Shown one piece after another: positions 24,802-38,398 of a stretch of 64,000 bases of DNA. The stretch covers positions 27,301,129 to 27,365,128 of the forward strand of contig NC_052016.1 in assembly GCF_015832195.1 (NCBI RefSeq). The letters run 5' to 3'. Positions within the stretch are counted from its first letter, which is position 1; each line of letters starts with the position of its first letter. Below the pieces are notes generated by a model. The model made no database searches and was not told the origin of the DNA. It was given only the letters and a program-made list of their open reading frames with translations. The stretch is from Motacilla alba alba. Taxonomy: Eukaryota; Chordata; Aves; Passeriformes; Motacillidae. A program made the position numbers and the translations under genes.

Positions 24802-27248
24802 GAACATATCCATCATCTACAGCTGATTGAAAGGAACAATCCAAACAAGGATGCCTTGGATCTTAGAATCAATACCTGACAAGTTAGGACACAGTTTATC
24901 TCACTGTCCTTGAGGTTGCAGAGTCCAAGGTGACCCACATGCCTAATTGTTTTTTTGTTTGGCTTTTTTCCCTGTTACCTCCTGTTCATTAAAAATTAAA
25001 GAATTCACATAGATGGAGGTACAAAGTTTGGGGATGTTTTTTGAGACATAGAACATAAAGGAACTTTGAAGGTAAATATGTAACCACTTTTTATTGCATT
25101 TCAAAAGTAGGCCATAATTTAATTGCTCTGACTGTATAATTAAAAGTAATTTTTTATGTTTTAAATTATGTAGTGGGAGACAAAAGAGGTAGATGAGAAA
25201 GAAAGGTATGTGAGAATGGTGAAAAATACTACATGAAAAGTCAGTATGATGTGGTTTCCTATATTCTCTTATCAATGTCAGATCTCCTGATTTCAGGCAT
25301 AGATCACAGCATTTTTGTAGGACAGGTAGACAGAATCTAAGAAGTCAGGAAAGTTTGATTCCTTCTGAGTTGAGTGAAGAAACCAAAACTGGTATTTCCA
25401 GTGTGTCAGTAACTGTTTTGGGAAAAGACTTGCACTTCTTTTCTCACACAAAACCAGCTTTCCCCACCACACACTTCACAAATAAATTGTTGCCTTTGCT
25501 GGTGAGTAACTAGACCCTAAGGGAGCAGAGCAGTGAAGTAATAATGAGAGAGAAGGTGGCTGCATGACTGGCAAGAAGGAGGCTGGACTGGGGGATGCCC
25601 AGTACCTAAGAGGCTGCCTACTCTCTTTTTTGTGGTTGTTGTTGTGGGTTTTATTTGGTTTTTTTTCCCCACAAATGTAAGGATACAAGTATTGCAGTAT
25701 CTGCTTATCTTTTAAGGAGGGGCAATATTTGAGACAGAGAAAGACAGAAAAAGACACTGGAAGAATATAGATTCCCAACCAGCATCTTGTGAGTAGAATG
25801 ATCCTGAGTGGTTTTGCTCTGATATTCTGTATATTCACCAGTTACTTTGTCCTCGGCATTACTGAAAGCAAGCAGTCATTTTTCAGAGTGCCAGGAAAGC
25901 GATGCCCTGCTATTTCTCACTTAGCTGTAGGAAAGGTTGCTCATTTAATGCACATGTGAACCAAAACAAAGAGATAGTTCAAAACAGCCAGGGTCCACTC
26001 CCTTGTAATTAGGAAATCAGAATGAATGGTTTTCTGTTTCTTAACATGCATCATCTCTTGCCACTGCCTACACAGTGTAAATGCAGCGATGAAATGAAAA
26101 TGAAAGAGGGAAAAAAATATCCTGTCCACTAATAGATTTTAATAAGGAATATGCATAATTCTTTGAAATTCTTTGAAAAGCTGGACTTTGCTTCCAAAAA
26201 TGGCATTGTAATGAGACTCATGCTAGATTCAGGTTTGCCTGCCTGTAACTTCAGGCAAAATATTTGTTATCATATATTATTTCTACTAACTGTTAGCTGA
26301 CTCTGGCTGTTTTAGACATAATAAATTACAGAGGAAGTTATTTCTTTTGGATTTACAACAAAAAATTCAAAATACAAACCCTCCAGAAATAAACAACCCA
26401 AATAACTAACCTTAGCCCAAGCAATGCTGTAACAAGGTGGCTGGCTGTAAGGCTTCCTGCTCTGGAGCTTAATGTTTGACTTTGGAGTTAGCAATCAAAA
26501 CTCTTGTTTTTTTCATAAGCTATAGCAATGTGGAAGATAAAAAAGATGAGTAGAAAGTCTTGCTTTTGTATTCATCTCTCCCCAGCAGAAGGAAATTGGT
26601 GGCAAGATGATAAAATACAAAGCAGCCAAAGATGATTGGTCCTGCTGAAATCTCATCCTCCCTGCTTATGAAAGGTAGTTTCCTGCAACAGAAGACAGTG
26701 ACACCTTATGCATGTAGTATTTCTCCTAAAGCAGAGGACATGTGGTCCTGAAGTGAAAAACTGGTTTACTGTAGCTTGTTTATTCAATTTAGTGGATTTT
26801 GCTGGCTTGGTATGGTTTTCTGGTTTTTACATAGTAAAGACAAATCCAAAGATAAATCTGAAAAAAATGTAAAAATATTTTTTAAATTGATATATTAACT
26901 TTCCTGGAAAGTGGCAAATATCACTCTTCATGTGTAAAAATTATACAGCAGGGTGGATGTTTTTTTGTTTTTCTCACTAACAGTTTAAGAAAAGTATCAG
27001 ACTAGGCTATGAAGAAAAAAATCCTAAATCTCTATATTTTACATTCAGACATTAGGCTATAATATGAGCTGTATGAATGTTCAGTTTTTGGAGCTAGCTG
27101 ATAAATTTAGTTGCAATATATTTTCTAACACTGCAGTAAATATTCAAGTGATAATGAAAAGGCAGGATATATAGTGAAATCACATCTGACTTTAAAGCAA
27201 GTGTAGTGTTAATGTGCCAAACTTCCAAAACTATGTTAAGATCCTAAA

Positions 27249-27645
27249 ATCATAGAATTGTTTGGGTTGGAAAGGACCTTATAAGTGATCTAGTCCCAAC
27301 TCCTTTTCCATGGGCAGCACATCTTCCACTAGACCAGGTTGCTCAGGGCCCCATCCAGCCTGGCTAGTCACTTCCAGGGATGGGACATCCACAACTTCTC
27401 CAAGAAGCCTGTGCCAAGGCCTCACCACCATCATAGTAAAGAACTCAACTCTCCTCTCTTTCAGTTTGCAGTCATTCCCCTTTGTCCTGTCACTGCATGT
27501 CTTTGTGAAAGTTCCCTCTCAGCTCTTTTGAAGAGTACTCTGAGGCTGCTGTAAGGTCTTCCCAGAGCCTGCTCTCCTCCAAGCTGAACTGGCCCAGCTC
27601 TCTCAGCCTGTCTTGGTAGGAGAGCTGCTCCAGCCTTCTGATCAC
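27249..27645 (-). mobile_element. CR1 LINE fragment, 3' end
   Basis: On the + strand the element opens ATCATAGAATTGTTTGGGTT and continues through the typical reverse complement of the CR1 3' region. It includes the words for a group of CR1 3' sequence (ACCAGGTTGCTCAGGGCCCC, TCCAGGGATGGGACATCCAC) and ends near CTGCTCCAGCCTTCTGATCA. CR1 is the dominant LINE of bird genomes. It moves by target-primed reverse transcription, and its copies are usually 5'-truncated, as here, where about 400 bp remain. It lies on the minus strand, so the 3' end is at the left. No intact reverse transcriptase is present. Confidence 0.93.
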
Positions 27646-27782
27646 AGGGATTAAAATGATCTCTGAAATGGAGCTTAAAACATGAAGGGCTAAAACTGGA
27701 CATCTTTTGTGTTTAATATGATTGCAAGAATTTTTTGAGAAGTCTTACTCGAATACTGAGATTGTTAATTGTGTTGTTACAG

Positions 27783-28002
27783 TTGTGTGGGCAGAGACTG
27801 TTACAAGTATAAAGAGCTGTCTTACTGCCTCTTTCCTACTCCCACCTTGTGTGGAAGAAACATGGAAGGAAAGGACAGAGATACAGTGATCAAACTGGCA
27901 GAGACCATATGTAACAATAATGGGTTAGACATTAGCCTCCTAAAAGGAATATATCTGTGTGGTATCTGTGTGGATGAGGACTTTTGGACTTCAGCTGTCT
28001 AA
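27783..28002 (+). other. Unrecognised open frame behind an acceptor-like site
   Basis: GTTGTTACAG ending at 27782 could serve as a splice acceptor. The following frame stays open for about 73 codons to a TAA at 28000-28002. The translation contains MEGKDRDTVIKLAETICNNN and several cysteines and looks more protein-like than most frames here. There is no ATG at its start; the first is internal. I do not recognise the peptide. It begins about 140 bases downstream of the CR1 fragment. Possibilities are a terminal or alternative exon, a decayed pseudogene fragment, or chance. Confidence 0.15.
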
Positions 28003-28198
28003 CCCAGAAACTCAAAAAAATCAGACTCTTCAATGAAAATAAAAACTAATATACTACAAATGAGACATAAAATGTGAGCAAATACAAAATAAGTGACTTC
28101 ACAAAGCAGATAAAGAGGCTCAGCTCAGAATTAGTGTGGTTGCTGTTTGCAGCAATGAGGTTTTTTGAGGAGTTGGAGATGTGTCTCTAAATCCCATA

Positions 28199-28222
28199 GA
28201 TAAGGAGGAAGATAAGGAGGAA
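28199..28222. repeat. 12-bp tandem duplication, purine-rich
   Basis: GATAAGGAGGAA occurs twice in succession at 28199-28210 and 28211-28222, then GAT. A pure-purine stretch of this kind can be a splicing-enhancer-like sequence, but no exon is evident around it. Confidence 0.85.
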
Positions 28223-28543
28223 GATCTGTACAGCCATTCCATGTATATTCAGAAGTGTTCACTGCAGGGCAAGTGGAGCTTACATGTGTCAACTCCTAGG
28301 AAGTGTCTCAGCCCCCAGAAGAAATCATTTTCATATCGAAGAAGCATTGTCAACAAGAAAGACTGAGGGGGTCATGGCTTTCTGTGATTTTCTGGTCTCA
28401 CAGCTGGGCTTGCTACTGTGATGTGCTGACACTGCTGCAGTCAGCCAAAGAAGCTGAACCAAAGAGTTGAGGGAGAAATAAAAAGTGCATGCTTGTACCT
28501 GTATTCTGGTTGGTGGTATTTATAATGAGCCTGTAAAAAAATT

Positions 28544-28680
28544 GGTGAGTATTGTTTTGGGTTTGTTTGGGATTTGTTTTATTTTGTTGTGGTTTTTTTG
28601 GTGATGGTTGTTTTCTTTAGTTTTGTTTGTCTTGTTGTTTTCTTTTGTGCGTGTGTTTTGGTTTTGGTTTTTCTTCTTTT
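28544..28680 (+). repeat. T/G-rich low-complexity tract
   Basis: About 140 bases composed mostly of TTTTG, TTTG and TTGG words on the + strand with few A or C. It is the longest of the T/G tracts in the window. It is imperfect throughout and has no constant unit. Confidence 0.8.
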
Positions 28681-28908
28681 ATTTAGTAAACTTTGTTGGG
28701 GGAGTCTTGACTCCTAGAACTGGCTTCTGTGGGAAGAATTATTAAAGCATGAAGCAGTTACTGCCTGGCTGTAGCTCCTCTTTGAAACCTTCTGTTTGTG
28801 CCAACACACATCCTGTTCTTGTTGCTGAAATGTGGATTATGGCTGTGGTGTGCAACATGCTTGCATGAATATGGTATGAGATTTCTGCTCGAACATGAGC
28901 ACTTTGCC

Positions 28909-28927
28909 TTTTTTTTTTTTTTTTTTT
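28909..28927 (+). repeat. Poly-T run of 19 bases
   Basis: Nineteen consecutive T, followed by AAG. No retrotransposed body is recognisable next to it. Confidence 0.9.
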
Positions 28928-29769
28928 AAGTTGCTTTTCTCTGTGAAGAGAAAAGGGTGATCACTTACTCACTACATTGACGATAAATTATGGAGGCTTT
29001 ATTGCCCCTGGATGAGCCCAAGGACCCTGTCTGTTCCCATAAAGAAATGTGTTTTCACCTAAAAAATGAACATTTAATTGTAGCCAGTGTTAGATTAGCA
29101 GATTGCTGTGGTTTTCTGATCAATTAGTTCAGTGTCAGTGAATTTTTTTGGCTTTTCTTTATACACAAAGAGCTTTTGGAAGTCTAGCCCACAGTTGTTG
29201 CAGAAGAAATGCCTGTTAATTTCTTCTGTTCTCTTCTCAGTGGTTATGTAAAAGTTAATTTTTGGATGCTGTTACAAACCAATGAAGGGAAGATGTTTCT
29301 TTCTCTGGCATCTGAAAGTTGCGAAAAAACCTTGTCACAAAATCAGAAACCCCATTAAAATCTTTTTGCAGACTTCAAAATCAGGAATTTTTTAGATTGT
29401 TTTTGAAGTTCCAAAGAGGTAATCTTCAGATCAATAGGTTGGATTTTTTTCACACAGTTAAGTAGCAGAAGAAATACATTGTATAAAGGCGATGTCAGGA
29501 TCAAGAGCATTAGACTTTTTTATTGGAAGTGTGAAGTTTTAATAGCCCTTTTAAAAGCTATTGTGAAGCACTGTTCATATTCTACAAAGGTTAAGTTTTA
29601 TAGCTTGCTAAAAATGGTGTATGCTTAGGTTATAAATGCATTTTGAATTCTCTAGTACCATCCTAGTGTGGTAAAATTGGAATTGATCTTTTTTGATCAA
29701 TGACCAAAATAGTGAAATGTATTTCTTTTTCTCAGTAAACAGTTTCTCCTCTTTTATTACAAAAGGAGA

Positions 29770-29785
29770 ATATATATATATATAT
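29770..29785. repeat. TA dinucleotide microsatellite
   Basis: Alternating A and T for 16 bases, followed by an A/T-only stretch reaching about 29808. It is probably length-variable. Confidence 0.9.
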
Positions 29786-30468
29786 TTATTTTTTTAAAAT
29801 TTTTTTAATGGAGGAAATGGCCACTGCTGTGTGGCTATGTCAAGTATACTGTGTGCTATGAATGAAAGCACTTTGAGCCTTAAAAATCAGTCAGTGAAAA
29901 ATAATGAGGGAGGAGAAGGTTGCAGACATCCACTGGTAGCCTTCTGGCAGATTCATGGTGTGATCCCTCAGCATCTGTATCAGAATGGACAGGGATTGCA
30001 GTGGCCACTTCTGTCTGGTGAATGACTTTAAAATTATCAAGGCATGAAAAAATTAACATATCATCTAGCTAACAAGGAGATACTTGTGTATCTGCAGTTT
30101 CTTGAGTGTTTTCAGTCTGAGGATGTCACATCTTTGTGTGCTCTTGCAGGGGGATTCACCTAAGCGTGAACTTACAACATTGGACAAAGAAAAGGAATTC
30201 TGAGTTGTCACCTAAGCTTTTTATTTAAGTTATGAACATAAGGGGTTGATTTGTTTTTTTAAGTACACACCAGTGAAACATCAGTCTGATTGTAGTTACT
30301 TTTGCCATTATTTCCAGTATTTTTATTAGTACGTATATGCACAAGATAAACAAGTGAAATTGAGACTGACAATATTAAAAGAGCCTGTTGGCTTTCTTGG
30401 ACAGAATGTGCTGAAAGCCACAACAATTGTGTTGTATTGCTTTGATATTTTGTGTTTTAATTGGGCGT

Positions 30469-30532
30469 TTTTGTTTGGTTTTGGGGTTTTTTGGGTTTTT
30501 TTGTTTGTTTGTTTTGTTAGTTTTTCTTTCAA
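30469..30532 (+). repeat. T/G-rich low-complexity tract
   Basis: Contains GGGG TTTTTT GGG TTTTTTT followed by GTTT repeats. The spaced G runs are weak quadruplex material. It is the same class as the other T/G tracts. Confidence 0.8.
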
Positions 30533-33500
30533 AAAAGGAGAGAGAGGTAATGCAAATAGTGGTTCTGACAACCCTGAAGAGCATTTGTGACCTAACATGC
30601 TTTGTCCCTATTCTTCTAGTGTATCCAAGTAACTATAAGTTGCTCCACTTCTCTAAGGCTGTGTAGCAATATGGGGTTTAGAATGCAAACAGTTATGAGT
30701 GATTAAAAATAAAATCTCATCTATGTGCACAATGCTTAATTTGATTAGGGAAATTTTTCTTGGAAATGTTCCCCTCAGAATGTCTTCAGTCTTCATTTAG
30801 TAGTCATCGTTGTTGCCTGCCTTGCAGCATGTATAGCTGATGGTGACTGCAGAACTCATTAGCCCTTCTGAAGGGCAGAATAGCAGTAAATAACAAGGAT
30901 TTTTTGTTTTTTATCTCTGAACATGAGTGTGTCTAAAATCTGGCAAATTTTGTGATAGAGACCAGGAGATAAACACTTTTCTCTTACTTTGAAGTGGCGT
31001 TTCTGGCACAAAAACCTGGCAGCTTTTGTGTCCTCTGTTGACTCAAATCAGGAGGGCTGAGGCAAAATATGCCTAGTGGGGGATGTCACTTGTAACACAG
31101 AAATAGGGAAGCAAACTCTCAAATACTGTTACTGGGCTTCCAACGCAATAAAATGCCACTCTTTTCCCCCTCTAAATTTTCTATCCTAAGCAGTTTTTCA
31201 AATTAATTTTGTGAGCTGTAAATAAATTTAGGATCCTGCCACATGTTGAGAACCCTCCACAAAAACAAAAACAGAAGCAAAACCACCATTTAAACAGGGT
31301 CTGACTTTCTGAAAAGGAGCTCTGAATTTTTGCTGTAGCTACAAATGGCTGTGAGTTACCATCTGTTTGAATTGGTTGTGTGTTTCTAACAATAGATCTT
31401 TTCTCCTTTCGTGGTAACCATAGTGAAGTGCCATTCAACTTCACTTGACTTCACAAGAAGCCTGGCATAGAACTTTAAATGGCTAAGCCATTTGTTTAAT
31501 ATAATCTTAAGACTGGAGCAAAACTAAAATTCCTAGTTAGCAGTATGTTTTGTGATGCAGAACTTGCTCAAGAAATTCTTGTCAGCTTCTAAATGATTTG
31601 AGTGCATGCAAATTAGCATGATGAAACTTTAAATATATATTCGTATTACTACTTTGAACAGAGTCTGAGTTCTTTTCTATGTAATATCAGAAATGAGAAT
31701 TATTGCATAATGGGCTATTCCAAGCACTAGGGGGGAGCTTTCCTAGTTTGGAATTTTCACATGTTTCTGTTTAGTCACTATAATTTTGTGTGATAGCAGT
31801 TGACTAATCACAAGTATACAAAAGTGTGTGGTTTGTTAAGAAAGACAGGTAAGAAGACTCGAGATTTTTTCCCCATATTATTCAAATTAAAGTAGGCCTG
31901 AGAATTCCTACTGTTTGATAAGGCTGGGAAACTGTTTTTGTGATTCCCTTGTTAAAAAGTGTACCGTAATTAGGAAGCTACCAAGAAAAGCACTCAAGCA
32001 AGATGACATTAAACTGGAAGCATTAAACAGGTAAAGGCAGTAATATATGAGCTGACTGTGGGAACATGCTAGCAATTTTATATCATTCTAAAAATGTGGG
32101 GTCACAGATGAAATTTTGGGTTGCTTAGCTCTTTTGATACTTAGGAGTTTTGTGTCTCAGCCCAGAGAAGACTTTGTATTTCCTTTTTTTTTTTTTTGCT
32201 TTTTTTAATTATGATGTAAAAAACCCATAAAAATGTTATGTACTAAAAAGTGTAGTACAGTTATTATCAAGTATCTAAAAATTGGGGGGAAAGGTCTCTT
32301 AAGCCTGTAAATCTGCTCCATATTAATTTATGCCAAGTCTAGAAGTTTGATAAGCCAGATTTATGGGAATACACAAAGGATAAAGTGGTCCTGCTAAGAT
32401 GTTCACTGCTGCACTGACAAAGCAGCAATTTAAATTGCAAAGAAATTGTGCAGGTTTAGTTTATGGTTTATTACAAAAAAAAAATAGTTCAATGTGTTTA
32501 CAGTTCCCATTTTTTTTCTTTATTAACTCTTCCCATCCCATGTCTGAACTAACCAGAGCTGGAGCTATTTCTTGTTCACATAAAACTCAAAGACCCAGAT
32601 GGATCATGCTTTTATGAGTAAAAATCTGTAAGATCATCATCTTTTTTTTTTTCTGCAAATGGGATTAAAGCATTAATGTGAAGACATGGAGAAGGAAGGG
32701 GGGAAGGCTTCTAATGTTTTTTAGTCTCAAAGACTAAATATTTGAGCTCTGTTATGCAGCATTTCCTCATCTTTTTTATTCGCCTCCTTTTGCTAGGGAT
32801 GTCGTGTTTCCTACTGTGATCCTGCTTTTCCCACCTGATCCCCATTAGGGCTATTGCTGTAATCTGCAGTCCCCCTACCTCCCTTCTGTGTCCACATCCA
32901 TACACATCCATATAGCCAAGGAAAAGGGCAGGGGGTAGAGCATGGAATGTACATCCACCAGCCAAACATCCTGGGAGCGAAGCCTGGCCGGTGGAGCTGT
33001 GCCTGAACTGTGCCTGTGCTTTGCTGAGCATGTGTGAAGCTGCCCAAGGGTGTGTGGGAATGGGGAGCCTCTGGCCCTGTCCTGCTTTGCTCACTGGGGC
33101 AGACATTTGAATACAAAGAAATGAGCTTGTGTGTTTGCAGTGGTGACATTTGGCTTTTTTGTTGGGTATTTTTTGGCTTTTACAAACCCATCAGTATACA
33201 GTCCTGTGAACATAAGAAAGGAAAAGGAAAAAAGACAAAGTTGAAATTTCTAAAGGTGCAAGCAACAGTTTGCTCACAAATGTGCCTCTTATTTAGGGCA
33301 CTTAGGAGGTTTGCAAAAGTTTCCTTGATCAACAGAAGTTTCTCACTCACTAATACTTGGTTCAAAATTGAAAATGAAATAAATTATATTGGCAGCAGGA
33401 GGATTTTTGTCATGATTTCAGTCCTCTGTTGCAGAAGATGCCATGTTGTTTGGATTTTTCTGCACTTCTTGTTTATTTACAAGTTATTTTACAAATCGCA

Positions 33501-36500
33501 AATGCCTTCTAGCTTGTTGTGAGAGTCTAGCACCAGCATTAGAAGAATGGGAGTGGAACAAAAAAGCTGAAGAAGCTCGATGATTTTCTGTTTTCCCTGA
33601 CAGTAGCCCCACTGCTTGGACAGAAGACAGCTGAAACAGTGCACTTAAATGCTGTGTTTTTTAGCATTGTGTTAAGTGCTTTTGCACAAGAGTAATTGTC
33701 CTGATATGGAGTCCAGATGGTTACTTTCTGAGGCATACGTCCTATAAACCTGTGATTAGAGCACTTGAGCACTTGCAGAGGTGTGAGGTAGCGATCACAC
33801 AGTGAGTATAACTCTGAAGTTAATTTTGTGTTCAAAGGGTATTTTAACTAAATTAATAGCAAGGTGTATAATTAGATCATTTGTTGCAGGAGGAAGGTTA
33901 TGGGGCTAGTTCTAGGTTACAGTATACTGAATTCAATAATTTTACTAATCAGGCCATTTTTGGTTAATGAAAAACAAAAATCTTTTGCTCACCAGTATCT
34001 TTTTCCTTAATAACTCTCTTGTCTTTATGATACATAATTTACCAAAAACACCCACAGATATGCTCTTTTGAAATTTCAGCATGGAAATGTCAAAACTTAA
34101 ATACTTTAGCATGAACAGCCTTCCACAAAATTCTTCCTTCTGATGCATGTAAATGTCATCGTGAATGTTTCTCAGATATAATATTTGGGCTTTTCCATTG
34201 GAGGCTGTTAAGAAGATGCTCTTTGTTGGAGAACAGTGACAACTTCATTGCTGTTTCTCGAGTGAGGATTGTGAGGAGCCTGTGTGTACTGTTAAGATTA
34301 CTGAGATTACTTATGCGGTGTGCCTTGTGTTGATTCTTAAATCTCATTGCCATCTTCTTAATACAAACCTCTAAGCAGGGGATTATTTTACCTACTTTTT
34401 TTTTTCTGATTATGTGCTGCAGGGATAATAAACTTTTCAGATATTAAATGTAGAGCAGCTTAACACTCAGTGCACATCTCTCTCCCATGCATCATAAAAT
34501 GAGCACCAAATTTGTTTCTTGTTAAGGGCTTGTCCAGGCAGGTTTGCTGGGGGAACTTGTGTAAGGTCAGGATAAACAAGTCAGTTCAAGAGCTCAGGGT
34601 CATTCTCTACCCCAGAATAGAAAAAAATATATGGAGATTTGCAGTTGTCTATATCAAATGAACTCATTGAATTGTTTCACTGTATGTTTTTTTGGAAGTG
34701 CAATGCCCTCTAGGAAACAAGCCCTTTAAAAGTGCTTTGAAAATACTGAGTGTCGCTATACATATGAAATAGAAATGAGCCCTATCTGACACATTTTCTA
34801 GGGTTGTACTGACAGAGGAAAGAGCTCTTCTCTTAACTAAGTCTCCTGACTGCAGGTGTTCCCTTCAGCAGTACCTGGGTGTAATCTGCTGAAGCTCTGA
34901 GCTCTTACCCGAGTGTTTTGGGATGTTATTGATTTGGCATGTGTTCTAGGAGAACTTCTATCAGCTGGAGGGCATAGTGATAGAGGTTTTCTAAAGACCT
35001 TTGGTTGTTTGAATAGTTGGAATGTTTGCCTCCAGTTACTTTTCATTTTGGAAATACTCCATGACAAAGTATGTGTAAAGCTATGTGAGGAAATTTTGTT
35101 GCAACACAGTGTCACGGAAAAGGTGGAAGAAGGTGGTAGAGAGCTTTATTAGTCACAGAAATCTGGAAGATAATTAACAATGAACTGGAATAAAAATTGC
35201 TATATGATTAAAGGAAGAAGTAAGTGTGTTTGCTTACTATGGAATTAGCTTATCTTTCTGTGTCAAAATTAGGGAAACCAGTTAAACTTGCAATACAGTA
35301 GAGACTAAGTACCAGTATATGAGAGAAAATAAGGAAAACCCCCCATATAATCTCTGAATCTGTACTTTTAGCAAACATACAGTGAGATCTATTTTTTAAT
35401 GCCGAGGATTGATATATTTCTGTTTTAAGAGTGATGGCCACTCAAGAGATTTCACAAGCAGCTGTTGACTTCCTGTTGGTTTATTTGGTGCATGGTAACA
35501 GTTACTGAAGGTCCAATGCCTGCTTTAGCATATTGCTTGTATGTGTCACACATGTAGAACAGGTGCTTCAGATTCAGGTTTGGTCTAAAACTTCAGGAGG
35601 GGACACATGCTGTCATTTAACATTTGGAAGCCCAGGGTGCTGAAGAGATCTGTGTTTACATGGGTTAAACAGTGGGTTTAAGAGCTCCTTGTTGGAGAAA
35701 TGTTGTTGGTACATGAAGTTAATTTTTACAGGGGTGGTAAATATGTGAATGAAGCTCAATATTCTTAAGACTTTTCTCTCTGTTCTTTTTTGCTGGGTGG
35801 AAATTGTTTCTGAAGGAAAAAATATTGTACATTTAAAGATTCTTATGAAAATTAGCCTTTCAAAAGACAACTCTCAAATGTTATGTAATTAAACGCTTTT
35901 GGAAACAAGGACAGACAGATTTTGAATGTATAATTTACACTTATGTCACAGAATCCATAATTCAGGAGATAAGGGATGGGTCGGTTTGTTCTTGATTGGT
36001 TGTAATTGCAACCAGATTTCAAAAAAAACAAAAAAAGGTTAAAGAGAAATTCTAATGGTAATTTTAACATGGAAAAAATAGATGGTACTAGTATGAAAAT
36101 TGTGACTTCTAACAATGTAAATTGACTGAATCTTAATATTACAATTTTAGTGATGGCATCAATCAGCTTTTGACCTTCTCTTTTATTTCATGTTGATCAA
36201 CCCTTTCTGAGGCTATTATATTTTCATCTTCCCTGAACAGCTTCAAAGAGTAGTTGTCTAAGGATGGAGGAAGATGAGTGTGCCAGAGCTGTCAGATCTC
36301 ATGCACACCAACTTGATGGAAAAAGGGAATTTCATGATTGGCTGTGGATCTTGTTGCAAGCAGTCAAATGTTTGTAATTGGAGGACACAGGATTTAGCTG
36401 ACACAATGGGCTTGAGCCTCTTGTCTTACACCAGTCTTGTGATAGGAAGTTTTTAAAACCAGTGTTGTCTAGTTGGGAAATGGGGCTACTTAGTTACAGA

Positions 36501-38260
36501 AGGAAAGTTTGATCTGTCCCTCATAGCTTGGAAGTAATTTAATGGCAGATTTGGTTGTGGTCATACTGGGTAGGTATAAGGGGCTTATAACAAAAGTGTA
36601 GTACAGGACAAGAATTAAGAGTCAGGACTGTATTAAGAGCAGGCTAACAAAGGGCTCTGCCTGTTAAAGGGGCTAATAAAACTTTGCATGTCACAGTGAG
36701 AGTTCTGAGGGAAGTACCAGGGAATAACTTGCTCAGTACTTGTTGCCTTTTGTGAGGCACTGTTTTTCCTTTCATTTTTATTCTTGTTTTTCTTGTTCTT
36801 CAGAGGAGGAGAGAGGTGGATGGTGAACACAAAAGATGCAGAGTCTGTTTGTTGGCTTCTTGGTATGAATCAGACAGAATTGGCATATCTGAGAGGAGAC
36901 CTAATGACATTTCTGCAGGGGACAAAGTTGTTTTCGTTGACTTGGGGGTAAAAGAGTAATTCCAGAGTTTCCTTCTTTCAGAACCCTTCCTGCAGCTTTT
37001 CCTTCAAAAAACCTTCCTAACAGTGAATAAACTTGTCCCAATGCTTGCAAGGAAATGTTTTGTTTTGTGTTATATATATGGATAACACAGGAACTATGGA
37101 GTGAGGACACGCTTTAGTATTCATCTCTTGATATGGAGAAAGGAGTTACATGATAGATTAAGAAGAGGCCATGAAAATAGTCTTATGAGACGAAAAAGTA
37201 TTGCAGTCTGGGACTGGAAATTCATACATAGAAGAAAAGATCTCTGAAATGAGAAATTTGCCATTAGATCTGAATGTGAATAAGAGAGAGCTGTTGATCA
37301 TCTCTAGGTGTAAATCTTGTCCTCCAATAGGGCTGTAGTATTTAGAGTAGCTTGCTTGATTTTTCTTAATTATGGATAGCAGCTGTTTGCAGTGCTGAAT
37401 TTCGCCCTTGGAGACGTGCATAGCAACCAGTAGCCCTCAGAAATACATGATAAATGATTGTGGTGTGGTTTCCCATATGATGACCATGCATGAATAAGGA
37501 TTTATAATCATATAAATCCTTTCTTTTCCTTGTTTCACTTCCAGGGAAAACAGCCCTAATGGCCAGATGGGAAAATATAGTAAGTGATCCTGATCACCCT
37601 CCCCAGTGTTTATTCAGCTTGAAGATTGCTGTATGGCAGGCAACTAGTTAAAAGTAAAACTATAAATAATTGTTTTAATCAGTGTATAATATAACTTTGT
37701 ATTTGTTTATTGCCTTGGGTACTTGATTAGGCAGCTCTAACATACTATTAATCAGTAACCTTCAGTGTTAACTTCTCAGAGCTCTTTTAATTAATCAGTT
37801 GTGTTGCAGAGGCTCTGCTGGTTTGGAAAGCCAGGAACTGTGCCATGTAAACACTTTTGTTAATGTCAAGTGAAGGTTGAGAAATGCTTTTTTTTTTTTT
37901 TTAGCTTAATTAAACTAATCAGGTTTTGGGGTCTAGGTACAAGTTCTAAAGGCAATTGTAAACAGTGGGCAAGAAACATGGAAACAGTGTCATGTAAATG
38001 CTGTGAAGGTTTTGTGCCTTAACCATTATTGTAAGTTTTTTCAAGTGTACTGATAATTACATGTTTATGTACCAATACAGCTATGTGTAGCTAGTGCGTA
38101 AAGCTAGTAGTTGTGTGTTTAATTCAGAAGGACAATGGGAGGACTGATTTTTTGCCTTTTCTAAATACCTGGACATCAAGTAAGCATGGAGGGGTTTCAT
38201 CTTGGCACTGCAGATAATAACATAAATGCAGGTACTGATGCATTTTGGATATTGGATTGT

Positions 38261-38398
38261 ATCATAGACTCAAAATGGTTTGGGTTGGAAGGGACCTTAA
38301 AGATCATCTCATTCCAACCCCATGCTGTGGGCAGGGAGACCTTCTAAGAGAGATGCTGCCCAAAGAATCATCCATTGAATGCTTCCAGGGATGGAAGG
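38261..38398 (-). mobile_element. CR1 LINE 3' fragment, short
   Basis: The + strand reads ATCATAGACTCAAAATGGTT and then a close match to the reverse complement of the CR1 3' end (TTGGAAGGGACCTTAAAGAT, CATTCCAACCCCATG). It becomes less similar up to TTCCAGGGATGG near 38395. About 140 bp remain. The middle has diverged from the usual sequence where ACCAGGTTGCTC is expected. It is a 5'-truncated copy with no coding capacity. Confidence 0.88.

Larger units (their letters stand above)
21775..27248. other. Non-coding, intron-like DNA
   Basis: No gene is supported. The stretch contains the inverted repeat at 22045-22070 and the palindrome at 24788-24801. Open frames such as the minus-strand one at 25476-25838 are low in complexity and not protein-like. 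A T/G-rich patch lies near 25625-25670. Confidence 0.55.
27646..38260. other. Non-coding, intron-like DNA
   Basis: No gene is firmly supported. The stretch contains T/G-rich tracts at 28544-28680 and 30469-30532, poly-T at 28909-28927, a TA repeat at 29770-29785, and the small inverted repeat TTTAGTCT/AGACTAAA at 32720-32738. An unrecognised open frame at 27783-28002 is described separately. The part from about 37640 to 38060 is complex AT-rich DNA with TAATTAA cores and a forkhead-type TGTAAACA at 37846-37853. Confidence 0.5.

Noticed and set aside
31606..31613. ATGCAAAT octamer as a regulatory site
   Set aside because: An 8-base match is expected by chance in 64 kb and nothing around it supports an enhancer.
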